The notes under the pieces: model-generated | Database searches by the model: none | Seen by the model: only the letters and a program-made list of their open reading frames with translations | What the model was told of the DNA's origin: nothing | Assembly: GCA_016710885.1 (NCBI GenBank) | Contig: JADJUC010000022.1 | Coordinates: 1 to 22,904 of the forward strand | Source: Candidatus Proximibacter danicus | GTDB lineage: Bacteria; Pseudomonadota; Gammaproteobacteria; Burkholderiales; Rhodocyclaceae | Length of the DNA: 22,904 nucleotides | Direction: 5' to 3' | Made by a program: the position numbers and the translations under genes | In this document: piece by piece, positions 12,091 through 19,532 of the stretch | Position numbering within the stretch: the stretch's first letter is position 1 | Layout: each line of letters begins with the position of its first letter

Positions 12091-12116
12091 AAAAATGCCC
12101 GCCAAATCAGCGGGCA
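12091..12116 (-). terminator. Minus-strand Rho-independent terminator
   Basis: Read on the minus strand, TGCCCGC (12116-12110), a 7-nt loop, GCGGGCA (12102-12096) and TTTTT (12095-12091) form a classical terminator. It stops transcripts from the Tim44-like gene before they reach the TA operon. A weaker plus-strand hairpin GCAGC/GCTGC with TTTT lies at about 12063-12080. Confidence 0.8.
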
Positions 12117-12250
12117 GGTCAAAAACTCGGAGCGGCTTAAGATAGTGCCATGGGCACTTGGAACCTTTGATTTATAACGAGACACGTTTATTGTTAAACG
12201 TTAAATCGTGGTCCATTCCTTATTACACGGTATCGGTTATTTACGATCGT
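12117..12250. other. AT-rich intergenic stretch with a small inverted repeat
   Basis: No gene is seen. ACGTTTA (12184-12190) and TAAACGT (12195-12201) form a 7-bp inverted repeat with a 4-nt loop. TGGAACCTTT occurs here (about 12155-12164) and also at about 11288-11297, possibly by chance. The composition is clearly lower in GC than the core genes. Confidence 0.4.
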
Positions 12251-12991
12251 TCATGATGTGCAGTCAATGTTTCCGTCGGAGAAAAAGTCGAACCCAGAAT
12301 CACTGCCCCCGGAATACCCCAGGCGCTCGACTCGATCGAGCAGCCATTGCTGCTCGCCACGGATAAATTGCCAGGCCTGCCTTTCAACGCGCGAATCGGG
12401 AAAGCCCTCGACCACATCGCCCGTACGAGTATCAGTCACGTGGTAAGACGTTGTGCACTCGACCAAGGCGACGAAACGGTCAGCAGCAGGATCACTCTGG
12501 TCGTCGACTTCGAGCAGTTCAACCTTATTCAGCGCAAGATTAAACAGCACCGGCTTGAATCCGCGTTCATGCCAAATGGAGAAGGCCTCCTCCAGACGCC
12601 TTCTCCAGCATGGACTAAGCTCGACAGCGAGCACGCCAACATTGCGTCGCTGCACCGCCCGCCAGTAGGGTTCAAAAAGTAACTCGACGCGCGTCCGGAT
12701 CGCATCGGGTGACCAGAACGGGTCGCCTTCCGCCGCTTCCCGCAATGCAGCCTCGGCGCCATTGACCCGGCGCCGTATCCGCGCACCAGCGAACACGGCT
12801 CCAACCACGGCAGCCAGCGCAAGCAGCAACTGAGCGATAGTGGCAATTACGCCGAGTTCCGGCATGAAGATAACAGCAGCGATTAGCAGTACGGTAGCGC
12901 CGACGATCAGAGAGATCGACAATTTCGACGCCGGCCTTGTTACCTCACCTTCTGCAGGGTGCAAGCGGTAAGGGCGAAAGCGCATTCGCAA
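12251..12991 (-). CDS. Tim44-like domain membrane protein
   Basis: The 246-residue product has a short basic N-terminus and two adjacent hydrophobic segments (ISLIVGATVLLIAAVIFMP and IATIAQLLLALAAVVGAVFAG, residues about 26-70), then a soluble domain. That domain resembles the bacterial Tim44-like/NTF2-like family: SPDAIRTRVELLFEPYWRAV, then SPCWRRRLEEAFSIWHERG, VELLEVDDQ and RTGDVVEGFPDSRVERQAWQF, typical of the strand pair with a charged-to-aromatic end. The function is unknown; the domain probably faces the cytoplasm or periplasm from a membrane anchor. TTG at 12991 has GGGAG 8 nt upstream; the ATG at 12985 is also possible. It is a single-gene unit ending at the terminator at 12091-12116. 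Confidence 0.7.
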   Translation of the reverse strand: MRMRFRPYRLHPAEGEVTRPASKLSISLIVGATVLLIAAVIFMPELGVIATIAQLLLALAAVVGAVFAGARIRRRVNGAEAALREAAEGDPFWSPDAIRTRVELLFEPYWRAVQRRNVGVLAVELSPCWRRRLEEAFSIWHERGFKPVLFNLALNKVELLEVDDQSDPAADRFVALVECTTSYHVTDTRTGDVVEGFPDSRVERQAWQFIRGEQQWLLDRVERLGYSGGSDSGFDFFSDGNIDCTS

Positions 12992-13095
12992 AAAATATCT
13001 CCCGAAAAAAGCAAACTACCCCAAAGGCCGGGCTTTGTCGGTTCATTGTGCCCGACTAAGTGCGAAGGGAGAGGTGAATCGCCCCGGAAATCGGC

Positions 13096-13101
13096 TAAAA
13101 T
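13096..13101 (+). promoter_or_regulatory. Possible -10 box of the ilvE operon
   Basis: TAAAAT in the context GGCTAAAATC lies 60 bp before the ilvE ATG. No convincing -35 is found at 16-18 bp, so this is a weak prediction. Confidence 0.3.
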
Positions 13102-13161
13102 CTCGCCTTTCGCGAATTGAAAATTCCCCCTCTGGCAACAGAAAGTACAGGAGACACAATC

Positions 13162-14082
13162 ATGTCGATGGCTGACCGCGACGGTTTCATCTGGATGGAC
13201 GGCAAGCTGGTGCCCTGGCGCGAAGCGACCACGCACGTGCTGACCCACTCGCTGCACTACGGCCTGTCGGTTTTCGAGGGCGTGCGTGCCTACAAGACCG
13301 TCAATGGCACGGCCATCTTCCGGCTGAAGGAGCACACCGAGCGCCTGCTCAGCTCGGCGCACATTTACATGATGAAGATTCCGTACAGCAAGGAACAGCT
13401 GATGGAAGCGCAGCTCGAAGTCGTGCGCGCCAACAAGCTGGAATCCTGCTACCTGCGCCCAATCGCCTTCTACGGTTCGGAGAAGATGGGGGTGTCGCCG
13501 CGCGGCGCCGCCGTGCATGTTTCCATCGCCGCCTGGCCGTGGGGTGCCTACCTCGGTGAGGAAGGTCTGGAGAAGGGCATCCGCGTCAAGACCGCCTCGT
13601 TCGCCCGCCACCATGTCAACGTGACCATGCCGCGCGCCAAGGTCGCCACCACCTACGCCAACTCGATCCTGGCCAACCTCGAAGCGACGCAGGACGGCTA
13701 CGACGAGGCGCTGCTGCTCGACACCATGGGCTTCGTGGCCGAAGGTGCCGGCGAGAACGTGTTCGTGATCAAGAACGGCGTCATCTACGAACCGCAGATC
13801 ACTTCCGGCCTGTGCGGCATCACCCGCGAGACGATCATCCGCCTGGCCGCCGACCTCGGCTACCAGGTCGTCTCCAAGCCGATCACCCGTGACGACATCT
13901 ACATCGCCGACGAAGCCTTCTTCACCGGCACCGCCGCTGAAGTGACGCCGATCCGCGAACTCGACAACCGCACCATCGGCGAAGGCAAGCGGGGCCCGAT
14001 CACGACCAAGCTGCAGGCCCGTTTCTTCGACCTGGTGAATGGTCGCCTGCCCGAGTACTCGGACTGGCTGGCCAAGGTTTAA
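13162..14082 (+). CDS. ilvE: Branched-chain amino-acid aminotransferase
   Basis: IlvE is a fold-type IV PLP enzyme that makes leucine, isoleucine and valine from their 2-oxo acids with glutamate. The 306-residue product has THSLHYGLSVFEGVRAYKT (about residues 27-46), MPRAKVATTYANS with the PLP-binding Lys160, GFVAEGAGENVFVIKNG and ITSGLCGITRETII, all diagnostic. Length and lysine position match the E. coli enzyme. AGGAG lies 8 nt before the ATG at 13162; the frame is open further upstream (13117) but without a ribosome binding site. It heads a plus-strand gene run. Confidence 0.97.
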   Translation: MSMADRDGFIWMDGKLVPWREATTHVLTHSLHYGLSVFEGVRAYKTVNGTAIFRLKEHTERLLSSAHIYMMKIPYSKEQLMEAQLEVVRANKLESCYLRPIAFYGSEKMGVSPRGAAVHVSIAAWPWGAYLGEEGLEKGIRVKTASFARHHVNVTMPRAKVATTYANSILANLEATQDGYDEALLLDTMGFVAEGAGENVFVIKNGVIYEPQITSGLCGITRETIIRLAADLGYQVVSKPITRDDIYIADEAFFTGTAAEVTPIRELDNRTIGEGKRGPITTKLQARFFDLVNGRLPEYSDWLAKV

Positions 14083-14109
14083 TCGACGATCCGGATTCAG
14101 GGAGAGAAC

Positions 14110-14310
14110 ATGTCCGACACCAATAACGCCACGACGATGACCGTCGAAGTCACCGCCAAGGATCTGCCGCTGCACTGCCCGCTGCCCAACGCGCCGCTGT
14201 GGGCGCGGCATCCGCGCGTCTATCTCGACGTGACCCACACCGGCGATGCCACCTGCCCGTACTGCAGCGCGCATTACGTGCTCACCGGGCCGGCGCCCAA
14301 AGGGCACTGA
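14110..14310 (+). CDS. CHCC zinc-finger domain protein
   Basis: The 66-residue product ends in a short zinc-binding module: LHCPLPN (Cys), ARHPRVYLDV (His), then GDATCPYCSAHYVL (two Cys). This is the zf-CHCC pattern shared with the NDUFS6 subunit of mitochondrial complex I and with small proteobacterial proteins of unknown role. The first 18 residues are polar. GGGAGAG lies just upstream of the ATG. It follows ilvE by 27 bp and is probably co-transcribed with it; the pairing with ilvE and waaF says little about function. Confidence 0.88.
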   Translation: MSDTNNATTMTVEVTAKDLPLHCPLPNAPLWARHPRVYLDVTHTGDATCPYCSAHYVLTGPAPKGH

Positions 14311-14327
14311 CCCGCACTGAACCCGCA

Positions 14328-14352
14328 CCGGGCGGACAGACGTGCCGCCCGG
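14328..14352. repeat. GC-rich hairpin between the zinc-finger gene and waaF
   Basis: CCGGGCGG (14328-14335) and CCGCCCGG (14345-14352) form a perfect 8-bp stem with a 9-nt loop. No U-tract follows, so it may act as an mRNA-stabilising or attenuating hairpin within the run rather than as a terminator. Confidence 0.5.
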
Positions 14353-14382
14353 CTCATCCTCATTGACTCCGCAGACCCCCGC

Positions 14383-15381
14383 ATGAAAGCGCTGATCGTC
14401 GCCCCCTCCTGGATCGGCGACACCGTGCTGGCGCAGCCGCTGTTCATGCGTCTGCACGAGCACACGCCCAACCTCGAACTGCACGCACTGGCACCCCGCT
14501 GGGTCGCGCCGGTGCTGCAGCGCATGCCGGAGATTAGCGCGGTCATCGACAGCCCTTTCGGGCACGGCGATCTGTCGCTGAAAAAACGCTGGCAATTGGC
14601 CCGCAGCCTCGCTGCCGCCAACTTCGATGAGGTCTATGTGCTGCCGAATTCGCTGAAATCGGCGCTGGTACCGTTCATGGCCGGCATCCCCGAACGTATC
14701 GGATTCACCGGCGAGGCGCGCAGGGGACTGATCAACCGTCGTCATACGCTCGACAAGATGGTGCTGCCGGAAATGGCCGAGCGCTTTGCGCAACTGGCCG
14801 AACCGGTCGGCGCACCGCTGCCGCGCCCGCTGCCGCTGCCGCAACTGGTATCGACGCCCGCCCAACAGGATGCAACGCTCGCCGCGCTCGCTATCGAACG
14901 TCCGGCAAAGCTGGCCGTGTTCTGCCCCGGTGCCGAATACGGCCCGGCCAAGCGCTGGCCGACGCGGCACTTTGCCACGCTGGCGAAGGAACTCGACGCG
15001 CGTGGCTACACGATCTGGATGCTCGGCTCCCCCAAGGATGCGCCGGTTAGCGACGAAATCAGCGCACAAGCGCCAGAGGCCAGACTGCACAACCTCTGCG
15101 GCAAGACCTCGCTCGACCAGGCCATCGACCTCATTGCCGCCGCCGATTTCGTCGTCTGCAACGATTCCGGGCTGATGCATGTCGCAGCAGCCGTCGGCCG
15201 CCCGCTGGTCGCCGTCTATGGCTCTTCATCACCGGGCTTCACGCCACCGCTCTCGCCGAAGGCGCGCGTGATCAGCCTCAAACTGGAATGCAGCCCGTGC
15301 TTCAAGCGCGAATGTCCGCTGGGGCATCTCGACTGCCTGGAAAAACTGGCGCCACAACGCGTTCTGGAGGCCTGCCTGTGA
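14383..15381 (+). CDS. waaF: Lipopolysaccharide heptosyltransferase II
   Basis: WaaF adds the second heptose to the LPS inner core from ADP-heptose at the inner membrane. The 332-residue product is a GT9-family enzyme: N-terminal ALIVAPSWIGDTVLAQPLF (about residues 3-21), GIPERIGFTGEARRGLINR, a central FCPGAEYGPAKRWPTRHFA and C-terminal VVCNDSGLMHVAAAVGRPLV with the donor-site Asp-Ser, then YGSSSPGFTPPLS. These segments are typical of WaaF rather than WaaC. The ATG at 14383 matches the family start but has no strong Shine-Dalgarno. The stop overlaps the next start by 4 bp (GTGA), so translation is coupled. Confidence 0.95.
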   Translation: MKALIVAPSWIGDTVLAQPLFMRLHEHTPNLELHALAPRWVAPVLQRMPEISAVIDSPFGHGDLSLKKRWQLARSLAAANFDEVYVLPNSLKSALVPFMAGIPERIGFTGEARRGLINRRHTLDKMVLPEMAERFAQLAEPVGAPLPRPLPLPQLVSTPAQQDATLAALAIERPAKLAVFCPGAEYGPAKRWPTRHFATLAKELDARGYTIWMLGSPKDAPVSDEISAQAPEARLHNLCGKTSLDQAIDLIAAADFVVCNDSGLMHVAAAVGRPLVAVYGSSSPGFTPPLSPKARVISLKLECSPCFKRECPLGHLDCLEKLAPQRVLEACL

Positions 15382-15818
15382 AGAGTGCCAACCTGTACTC
15401 AACGCCCGACGATGCCGAAACTGCCTTCTACGACGCCATCGAACGCGGCGACCTCGAAGCGATGATGGCCACCTGGGCGGAAGACGAAGACATCGTCTGC
15501 ATCCAGCCCAACGGCCAACGCCTCGCCGGCCATGCCGCCGTGCGCGAAAGCTGGCGCCATGTGTTCGAGAACGCCACCCGTCTGCATGTTCGCGTCAGCC
15601 ATGCCATACGCTGGTCGAGCGCGCTGATGGCCGTGCATAACGTGCTGGAAACACTTTATATCGGCGACGACCCGACACCGCACGGACCGATGCTGGCGAC
15701 CAACGTTTTCGTGCGTGGCGCCAACGGCTGGCGCCTGCTCTCGCACCACGCCTCGACCGCCAGCGAACCGCCGGCCGAACCGCCCTCCGGCAACCACCCG
15801 CCACGAGTGCTGCATTGA
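15378..15818 (+). CDS. NTF2-like (SnoaL/DUF4440-type) protein
   Basis: The 146-residue product fits the cone-shaped NTF2/ketosteroid-isomerase-like fold: TAFYDAIERGDLEAMMATWAED, then VCIQPNGQRLAGHAAVRESW, VHNVLETLY and VFVRGANGWRLLSHHAS. The reaction is unknown; related small proteins are often called ketosteroid-isomerase homologues. The C-terminal tail is proline-rich. The GTG at 15378 overlaps the waaF stop and was chosen over a frame from 15288 that overlaps waaF by 94 bp. Its own stop overlaps the next gene's TTG start, so waaF, this gene and the YheT-type gene form a translationally coupled chain. Confidence 0.85.
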   Translation: MKSANLYSTPDDAETAFYDAIERGDLEAMMATWAEDEDIVCIQPNGQRLAGHAAVRESWRHVFENATRLHVRVSHAIRWSSALMAVHNVLETLYIGDDPTPHGPMLATNVFVRGANGWRLLSHHASTASEPPAEPPSGNHPPRVLH

Positions 15819-16813
15819 CCCTGCCTTTCACGCCCTACCGCGCACCCAAGTGGCTGCCAGGCGGGCATGTACAGACGATCTACCCGCTGCTGATCAAGGC
15901 CTCGCCTCCGCCCTACCGACGCGAGCGCTGGGAAACGCCGGACGGCGATTTCATCGACCTCGACTGGATCGACGCCCCCGACTCTGCCTTCGACTCAGCC
16001 CCGTCGCCACCGAACACGCCACCCCTCATCGTGCTTTTTCACGGTCTTGAAGGCAGCTCGGCGAGCCATTACGCCACCGCACTGATGGCGGCCGTCAAGG
16101 CACGTGGCTGGAGTGGCGTGGTCTCACATTTCCGGGGCTGCTCGGGCGAAACCAACCGTCTGCCACGCGCCTACCACTCCGGCGATTCGGATGAAGTCGA
16201 CTGGGTGCTGCGCCGTCTGCGCCAGCAGCATCCCAAGCGTGCGATCCATGTGGTCGGCGTTTCTCTCGGCGGCAATGCCTTGCTGAAGTGGCTGGGCGAA
16301 CGCGAATTCCTGGCGGGCGACGTCATCAATGCCGCGGCTTCCGTCTGTGCCCCGCTCGATCTGACGATCTGCGGTCACCAACTCGGACAAGGGTTCAACA
16401 AGGTCTATACCAAGCACTTTCTGCAAACGCTGAAGCGCAACGCGGCAGAAAAACTGGCCCGCTTCCCCGGCCTCTTTGATGGCCGGCGCATGCGAGGTGC
16501 AAACAGCCTTTACGAGTTCGACGACGTCGTCACCGCACCGCTGCATGGCTATCTCGGGGCCGATGACTACTGGAGGCGCGCGTCGGCAAAGCCCCTGCTG
16601 CACGGCATCCGCCTCCCCACGCTGTTGCTCAACGCACAGAACGATCCCTTCCTGCCGGCCCACGCGCTCCCCCGCGACGATGAGCTATCCGCTAAAGTAA
16701 GGCCCGACTATCCGCGCGAAGGCGGCCACGTCGGTTTCGTCACTGGCAGCCTGCCGGGACGACTCGACTGGCTGCCGCAGCGCCTCCTCCATTTCTTTGA
16801 ACATCTGAACTGA
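15815..16813 (+). CDS. YheT-family alpha/beta hydrolase
   Basis: The 332-residue product starts with the family signature PYRAPKWLPGGHVQTIYPLL (residues 7-26). It has an alpha/beta-hydrolase core: LIVLFHGLEGSSASHYATAL (oxyanion region), VVGVSLGGNALLKWL with nucleophile Ser150, NAQNDPFLP with Asp277 and EGGHVGFV with His305. YheT (UPF0017) proteins are predicted esterases whose substrate is not established in bacteria. A TTG start at 15815 overlaps the preceding stop; it gives the usual N-terminus of the family. One base separates its stop from the next ATG. Confidence 0.93.
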   Translation: MTLPFTPYRAPKWLPGGHVQTIYPLLIKASPPPYRRERWETPDGDFIDLDWIDAPDSAFDSAPSPPNTPPLIVLFHGLEGSSASHYATALMAAVKARGWSGVVSHFRGCSGETNRLPRAYHSGDSDEVDWVLRRLRQQHPKRAIHVVGVSLGGNALLKWLGEREFLAGDVINAAASVCAPLDLTICGHQLGQGFNKVYTKHFLQTLKRNAAEKLARFPGLFDGRRMRGANSLYEFDDVVTAPLHGYLGADDYWRRASAKPLLHGIRLPTLLLNAQNDPFLPAHALPRDDELSAKVRPDYPREGGHVGFVTGSLPGRLDWLPQRLLHFFEHLN

Positions 16814-16814
16814 C

Positions 16815-18206
16815 ATGACCCTCAAGCTCCCCGCCGAAATCTTCAAGGCCTACGACATCCGCGGCATCGTAGGCAAAACCCTCACCCCGGAAATCTGCCG
16901 TGCCGTCGGTCAGGCGCTCGGTTCGCTGGCTCGCGAACGCCAGCAGACGGCCATCGCCGTCGGCCGCGACGGCCGCCTGTCCGGCCCGGAACTTTCTTGC
17001 GCGCTGATGCAGGGGGTCGTGTCCGCTGGCGTCGATGCCATCGACGTCGGCTGCGTACCGACGCCGCTCACCTACTTCGCCGCCTACGAGCTGGGTTGCC
17101 ACAGCTGCGTGTCGGTCACCGGCAGCCACAACCCGCCGGACTACAACGGCCTGAAGATGGTCATCGGCGGCGAGACGCTGGCGCTTGACGCCATCCAGCA
17201 GCTCAAGGCACGCATCGAAGCCGGCAATCTGCTCACCGCTAGTGACACCCATGCAGGCACCATCCGCACAGCCGACATCCGCGAAGCCTACGTCGCGAAG
17301 ATCATCGGCGACGTCAAGCTCGCCCGCCCGATGAAGATCGTCATGGACTGCGGCAACGGCGTTGCCGGCGGCATCGCTCCGGCACTGTTCAAAAAGCTCG
17401 GCTGCGAACTGGTCGAACTGTTCTGCGAAGTCGACGGAAATTTCCCGAACCACCACCCCGACCCCTCGAAGCCCGAGAACCTGCAGGACGTGATCCGCGC
17501 GCTGAAGGAAACCGATGCCGAGATCGGCCTGGCCTTCGATGGCGACGGTGACCGCCTCGGCGTCGTCACCAAGGACGGCGAGATCATCTTCCCCGACCGC
17601 CAGCTGATGCTCTTCGCCGCCGACGTGCTCTCCCGCGTACCGGGCGGCGAGATCATCTACGACGTCAAATGCACGCGCCTGCTTGCTCCCTTCATCCGCG
17701 AACACGGCGGCAAGCCGACCATGTGGCAGACCGGCCACGCGCTGATCAAGGCCAAGCTCAAGGAGACCGGCGCCCCGCTGGCCGGCGAGATGAGCGGCCA
17801 CGTCTTCTTCAAGGAGCGCTGGTACGGCTTCGACGACGGCCTGTACACCGGCGCCCGCCTGCTCGAAATCCTCTCCCGCGCCGCCAACCCGAGTGCCGTG
17901 CTGAAGGCGCTACCGAACGCCACCAGCACGCCGGAATTGAACATCAAGATGGCCGAGGGTGAGCCCTTCGTGCTGCTCGATGAACTGAAGGCCAGCGCCC
18001 GCTTCACTGGTGCGCAGGAAATCATCACTATCGATGGCTTGCGCGTCGAGTACGCCGACGGTTTCGGGCTGGCTCGTCCGTCGAACACCACGCCGGTCGT
18101 CGTGCTGCGCTTCGAGGCCGACAATCCGACGGCACTGGCGCGCATCCAGGACGACTTCCGCCGCGTGCTGAAGGCCGCCCGCCCGGAAATGGCGCTGCCG
18201 TTCTAG
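16815..18206 (+). CDS. Phosphomannomutase/phosphoglucomutase (AlgC type)
   Basis: The enzyme interconverts 6-phospho and 1-phospho hexoses, supplying GDP-mannose and UDP-glucose routes for LPS and exopolysaccharide. The 463-residue product has all four domain signatures: IFKAYDIRGIVG (residues 9-20), VTGSHNPPDYNGLKM with the phosphoserine Ser104, AFDGDGDRLGVV for magnesium, GEMSGHVFFKERW for sugar recognition, and C-terminal RPSNTTPVVVLRFEA for phosphate. The size and motifs match Pseudomonas AlgC. Its place downstream of waaF fits a role in surface sugars. It could equally be named manB, pgm or algC; sequence alone does not settle substrate preference. Confidence 0.95.
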   Translation: MTLKLPAEIFKAYDIRGIVGKTLTPEICRAVGQALGSLARERQQTAIAVGRDGRLSGPELSCALMQGVVSAGVDAIDVGCVPTPLTYFAAYELGCHSCVSVTGSHNPPDYNGLKMVIGGETLALDAIQQLKARIEAGNLLTASDTHAGTIRTADIREAYVAKIIGDVKLARPMKIVMDCGNGVAGGIAPALFKKLGCELVELFCEVDGNFPNHHPDPSKPENLQDVIRALKETDAEIGLAFDGDGDRLGVVTKDGEIIFPDRQLMLFAADVLSRVPGGEIIYDVKCTRLLAPFIREHGGKPTMWQTGHALIKAKLKETGAPLAGEMSGHVFFKERWYGFDDGLYTGARLLEILSRAANPSAVLKALPNATSTPELNIKMAEGEPFVLLDELKASARFTGAQEIITIDGLRVEYADGFGLARPSNTTPVVVLRFEADNPTALARIQDDFRRVLKAARPEMALPF

Positions 18207-18242
18207 GCTAGAATCGGCACTTCCTGACAGAACGCGGAAAAA

Positions 18243-19514
18243 ATGGCTCAGACCGGGATTGACAGCAGCGAAGGCAGCAGCACCCTCGTTCTCGGTCGCC
18301 AGCCCATTCTGGATCGCAGCCAGCAGCTGCTGGCCTACGAACTGCTCTTCCGCAGCAGCCAGCAGAACGCAGCCATGGTCGCCGACCATGTCGTCGCCAC
18401 GGCGACGGTCGTCACCAACGCTTTTTCCCAACTGGCGGTCGGCGACGCGCTTGGCCCCTACCGCGGCTTCATCAACGTCGATCGCGATTTTCTGTTCAGC
18501 GACATGATCGAGCTGCTGCCGCGGGATGCGGTAATGCTTGAGATTCTCGAAACGGTCATTCCGGACGACGCCGTCATCGCCCGCTGCCGCGAGCTGCGAG
18601 GCAAGGGATTCCAGTTGGCACTGGACGACGCCTACGAGCTGAATGCCGCTTATGACGAGCTGCTGACACTGGTCGAGGTGGTCAAGGTCGACGTGATGGC
18701 ACTGTCGCAGGCGCAGATCCAGGAAATCGTTGCCCGAGTCAAACCGACTGGTGCGAAGCTGCTTGCCGAGAAGGTGGAATCACGCGAACAGATGGAGTTC
18801 TGCCGCGACCTCGGTTTTGAGCTTTTCCAGGGCTACTACTTCGCCAGGCCGACGATCATCGCCGGCAAGAAGCTCGACCATTCGCAACTGGCATTGATGC
18901 GCCTGACCACGCTGCTGCTCGAAGACGCCGACACCGTCGAGATCGAAAAGATCTTCAAGCAGGAACCCGGACTGACGGTGAACCTGCTGCGCCTCACCAA
19001 CTCCGTTTCCAGTGGCGTACGCACGCACATCACGTCCTTGCGCCATGCCATCACCGTACTCGGCCGGCGCCAGCTGCAGCGCTGGCTGCAGCTGCTGCTC
19101 TTCGCCAATCCGGTGAACGGTGAGGCCAGCCCGCTGCTGCAACTGGCCGCCACCCGCGGCCGCCTGATGGAACTGCTGGCCGACAAGTTGCGTGTCAAGA
19201 CGCCAGACCTCGCCGAGCAAGCCTTCATGACCGGCATCATGTCGCTGATGCCGGCACTGCTCGGGCAGCGCATGGAAGACATCCTCGTCCAGTTGCCGGT
19301 GTCACCGACCATGGTTCAGGCGCTGACCGGCGAGCGCAACGGCGTACTCGGCAACCTGCTGCGCCTGGCCGAGGCCAGCGAGAGCGGCGACTGCGAGCTG
19401 ATCGAGGCGCTGCTGCCGCAGCTCTATGGCCTCAACGCCGCAGTACTCAACAACACGCTGTCCCAGGCGCTGGCCTGGGCCAATAACATCGGCCGCGAAG
19501 CCGACACCGACTGA
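18243..19514 (+). CDS. EAL-HDOD signalling protein, copy 1 (EAL motifs intact)
   Basis: The 423-residue product has an N-terminal EAL domain followed by an HDOD domain (COG3434, YuxH type). EAL motifs kept are YELLFR (Glu33), INVD (Asn78), LEILE (Glu100), LALDDAY (Asp128-Asp129), VVKVD (Lys148), LLAEKVE (Glu176/179) and FQGYYFARP (Gln196). Cyclic-di-GMP hydrolysis is therefore possible. The HDOD part spans about residues 200-400, with EPGLTVNLLRLTNS and RHAITVLGRRQLQRWLQLLL; HDOD domains lack a known enzymatic activity and act in signalling. No signal peptide or membrane segment is seen. GGA precedes the ATG at short spacing. The paralogue at 19533-20783 follows after 18 bp. Confidence 0.92.
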   Translation: MAQTGIDSSEGSSTLVLGRQPILDRSQQLLAYELLFRSSQQNAAMVADHVVATATVVTNAFSQLAVGDALGPYRGFINVDRDFLFSDMIELLPRDAVMLEILETVIPDDAVIARCRELRGKGFQLALDDAYELNAAYDELLTLVEVVKVDVMALSQAQIQEIVARVKPTGAKLLAEKVESREQMEFCRDLGFELFQGYYFARPTIIAGKKLDHSQLALMRLTTLLLEDADTVEIEKIFKQEPGLTVNLLRLTNSVSSGVRTHITSLRHAITVLGRRQLQRWLQLLLFANPVNGEASPLLQLAATRGRLMELLADKLRVKTPDLAEQAFMTGIMSLMPALLGQRMEDILVQLPVSPTMVQALTGERNGVLGNLLRLAEASESGDCELIEALLPQLYGLNAAVLNNTLSQALAWANNIGREADTD

Positions 19515-19532
19515 GCCTCCGCAGAGAAAACC

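Noticed and set aside
12063..12116. tRNA-like T-arm (TTCGAATCCCG at 12079-12089), possible tRNA fragment or att site
   Set aside because: No acceptor, D-arm or anticodon stem can be built around it; the flanking palindrome is better explained as a minus-strand terminator.
12940..15180. 746-codon open frame on the minus strand
   Set aside because: It is antisense to ilvE, the zinc-finger gene and most of waaF, has no family motifs, and results from GC-biased codon use in those genes.
18209..18214. TAGAAT as a -10 box for the first EAL-HDOD gene
   Set aside because: No -35 is found at a suitable distance, and the gene can be transcribed from the upstream run.
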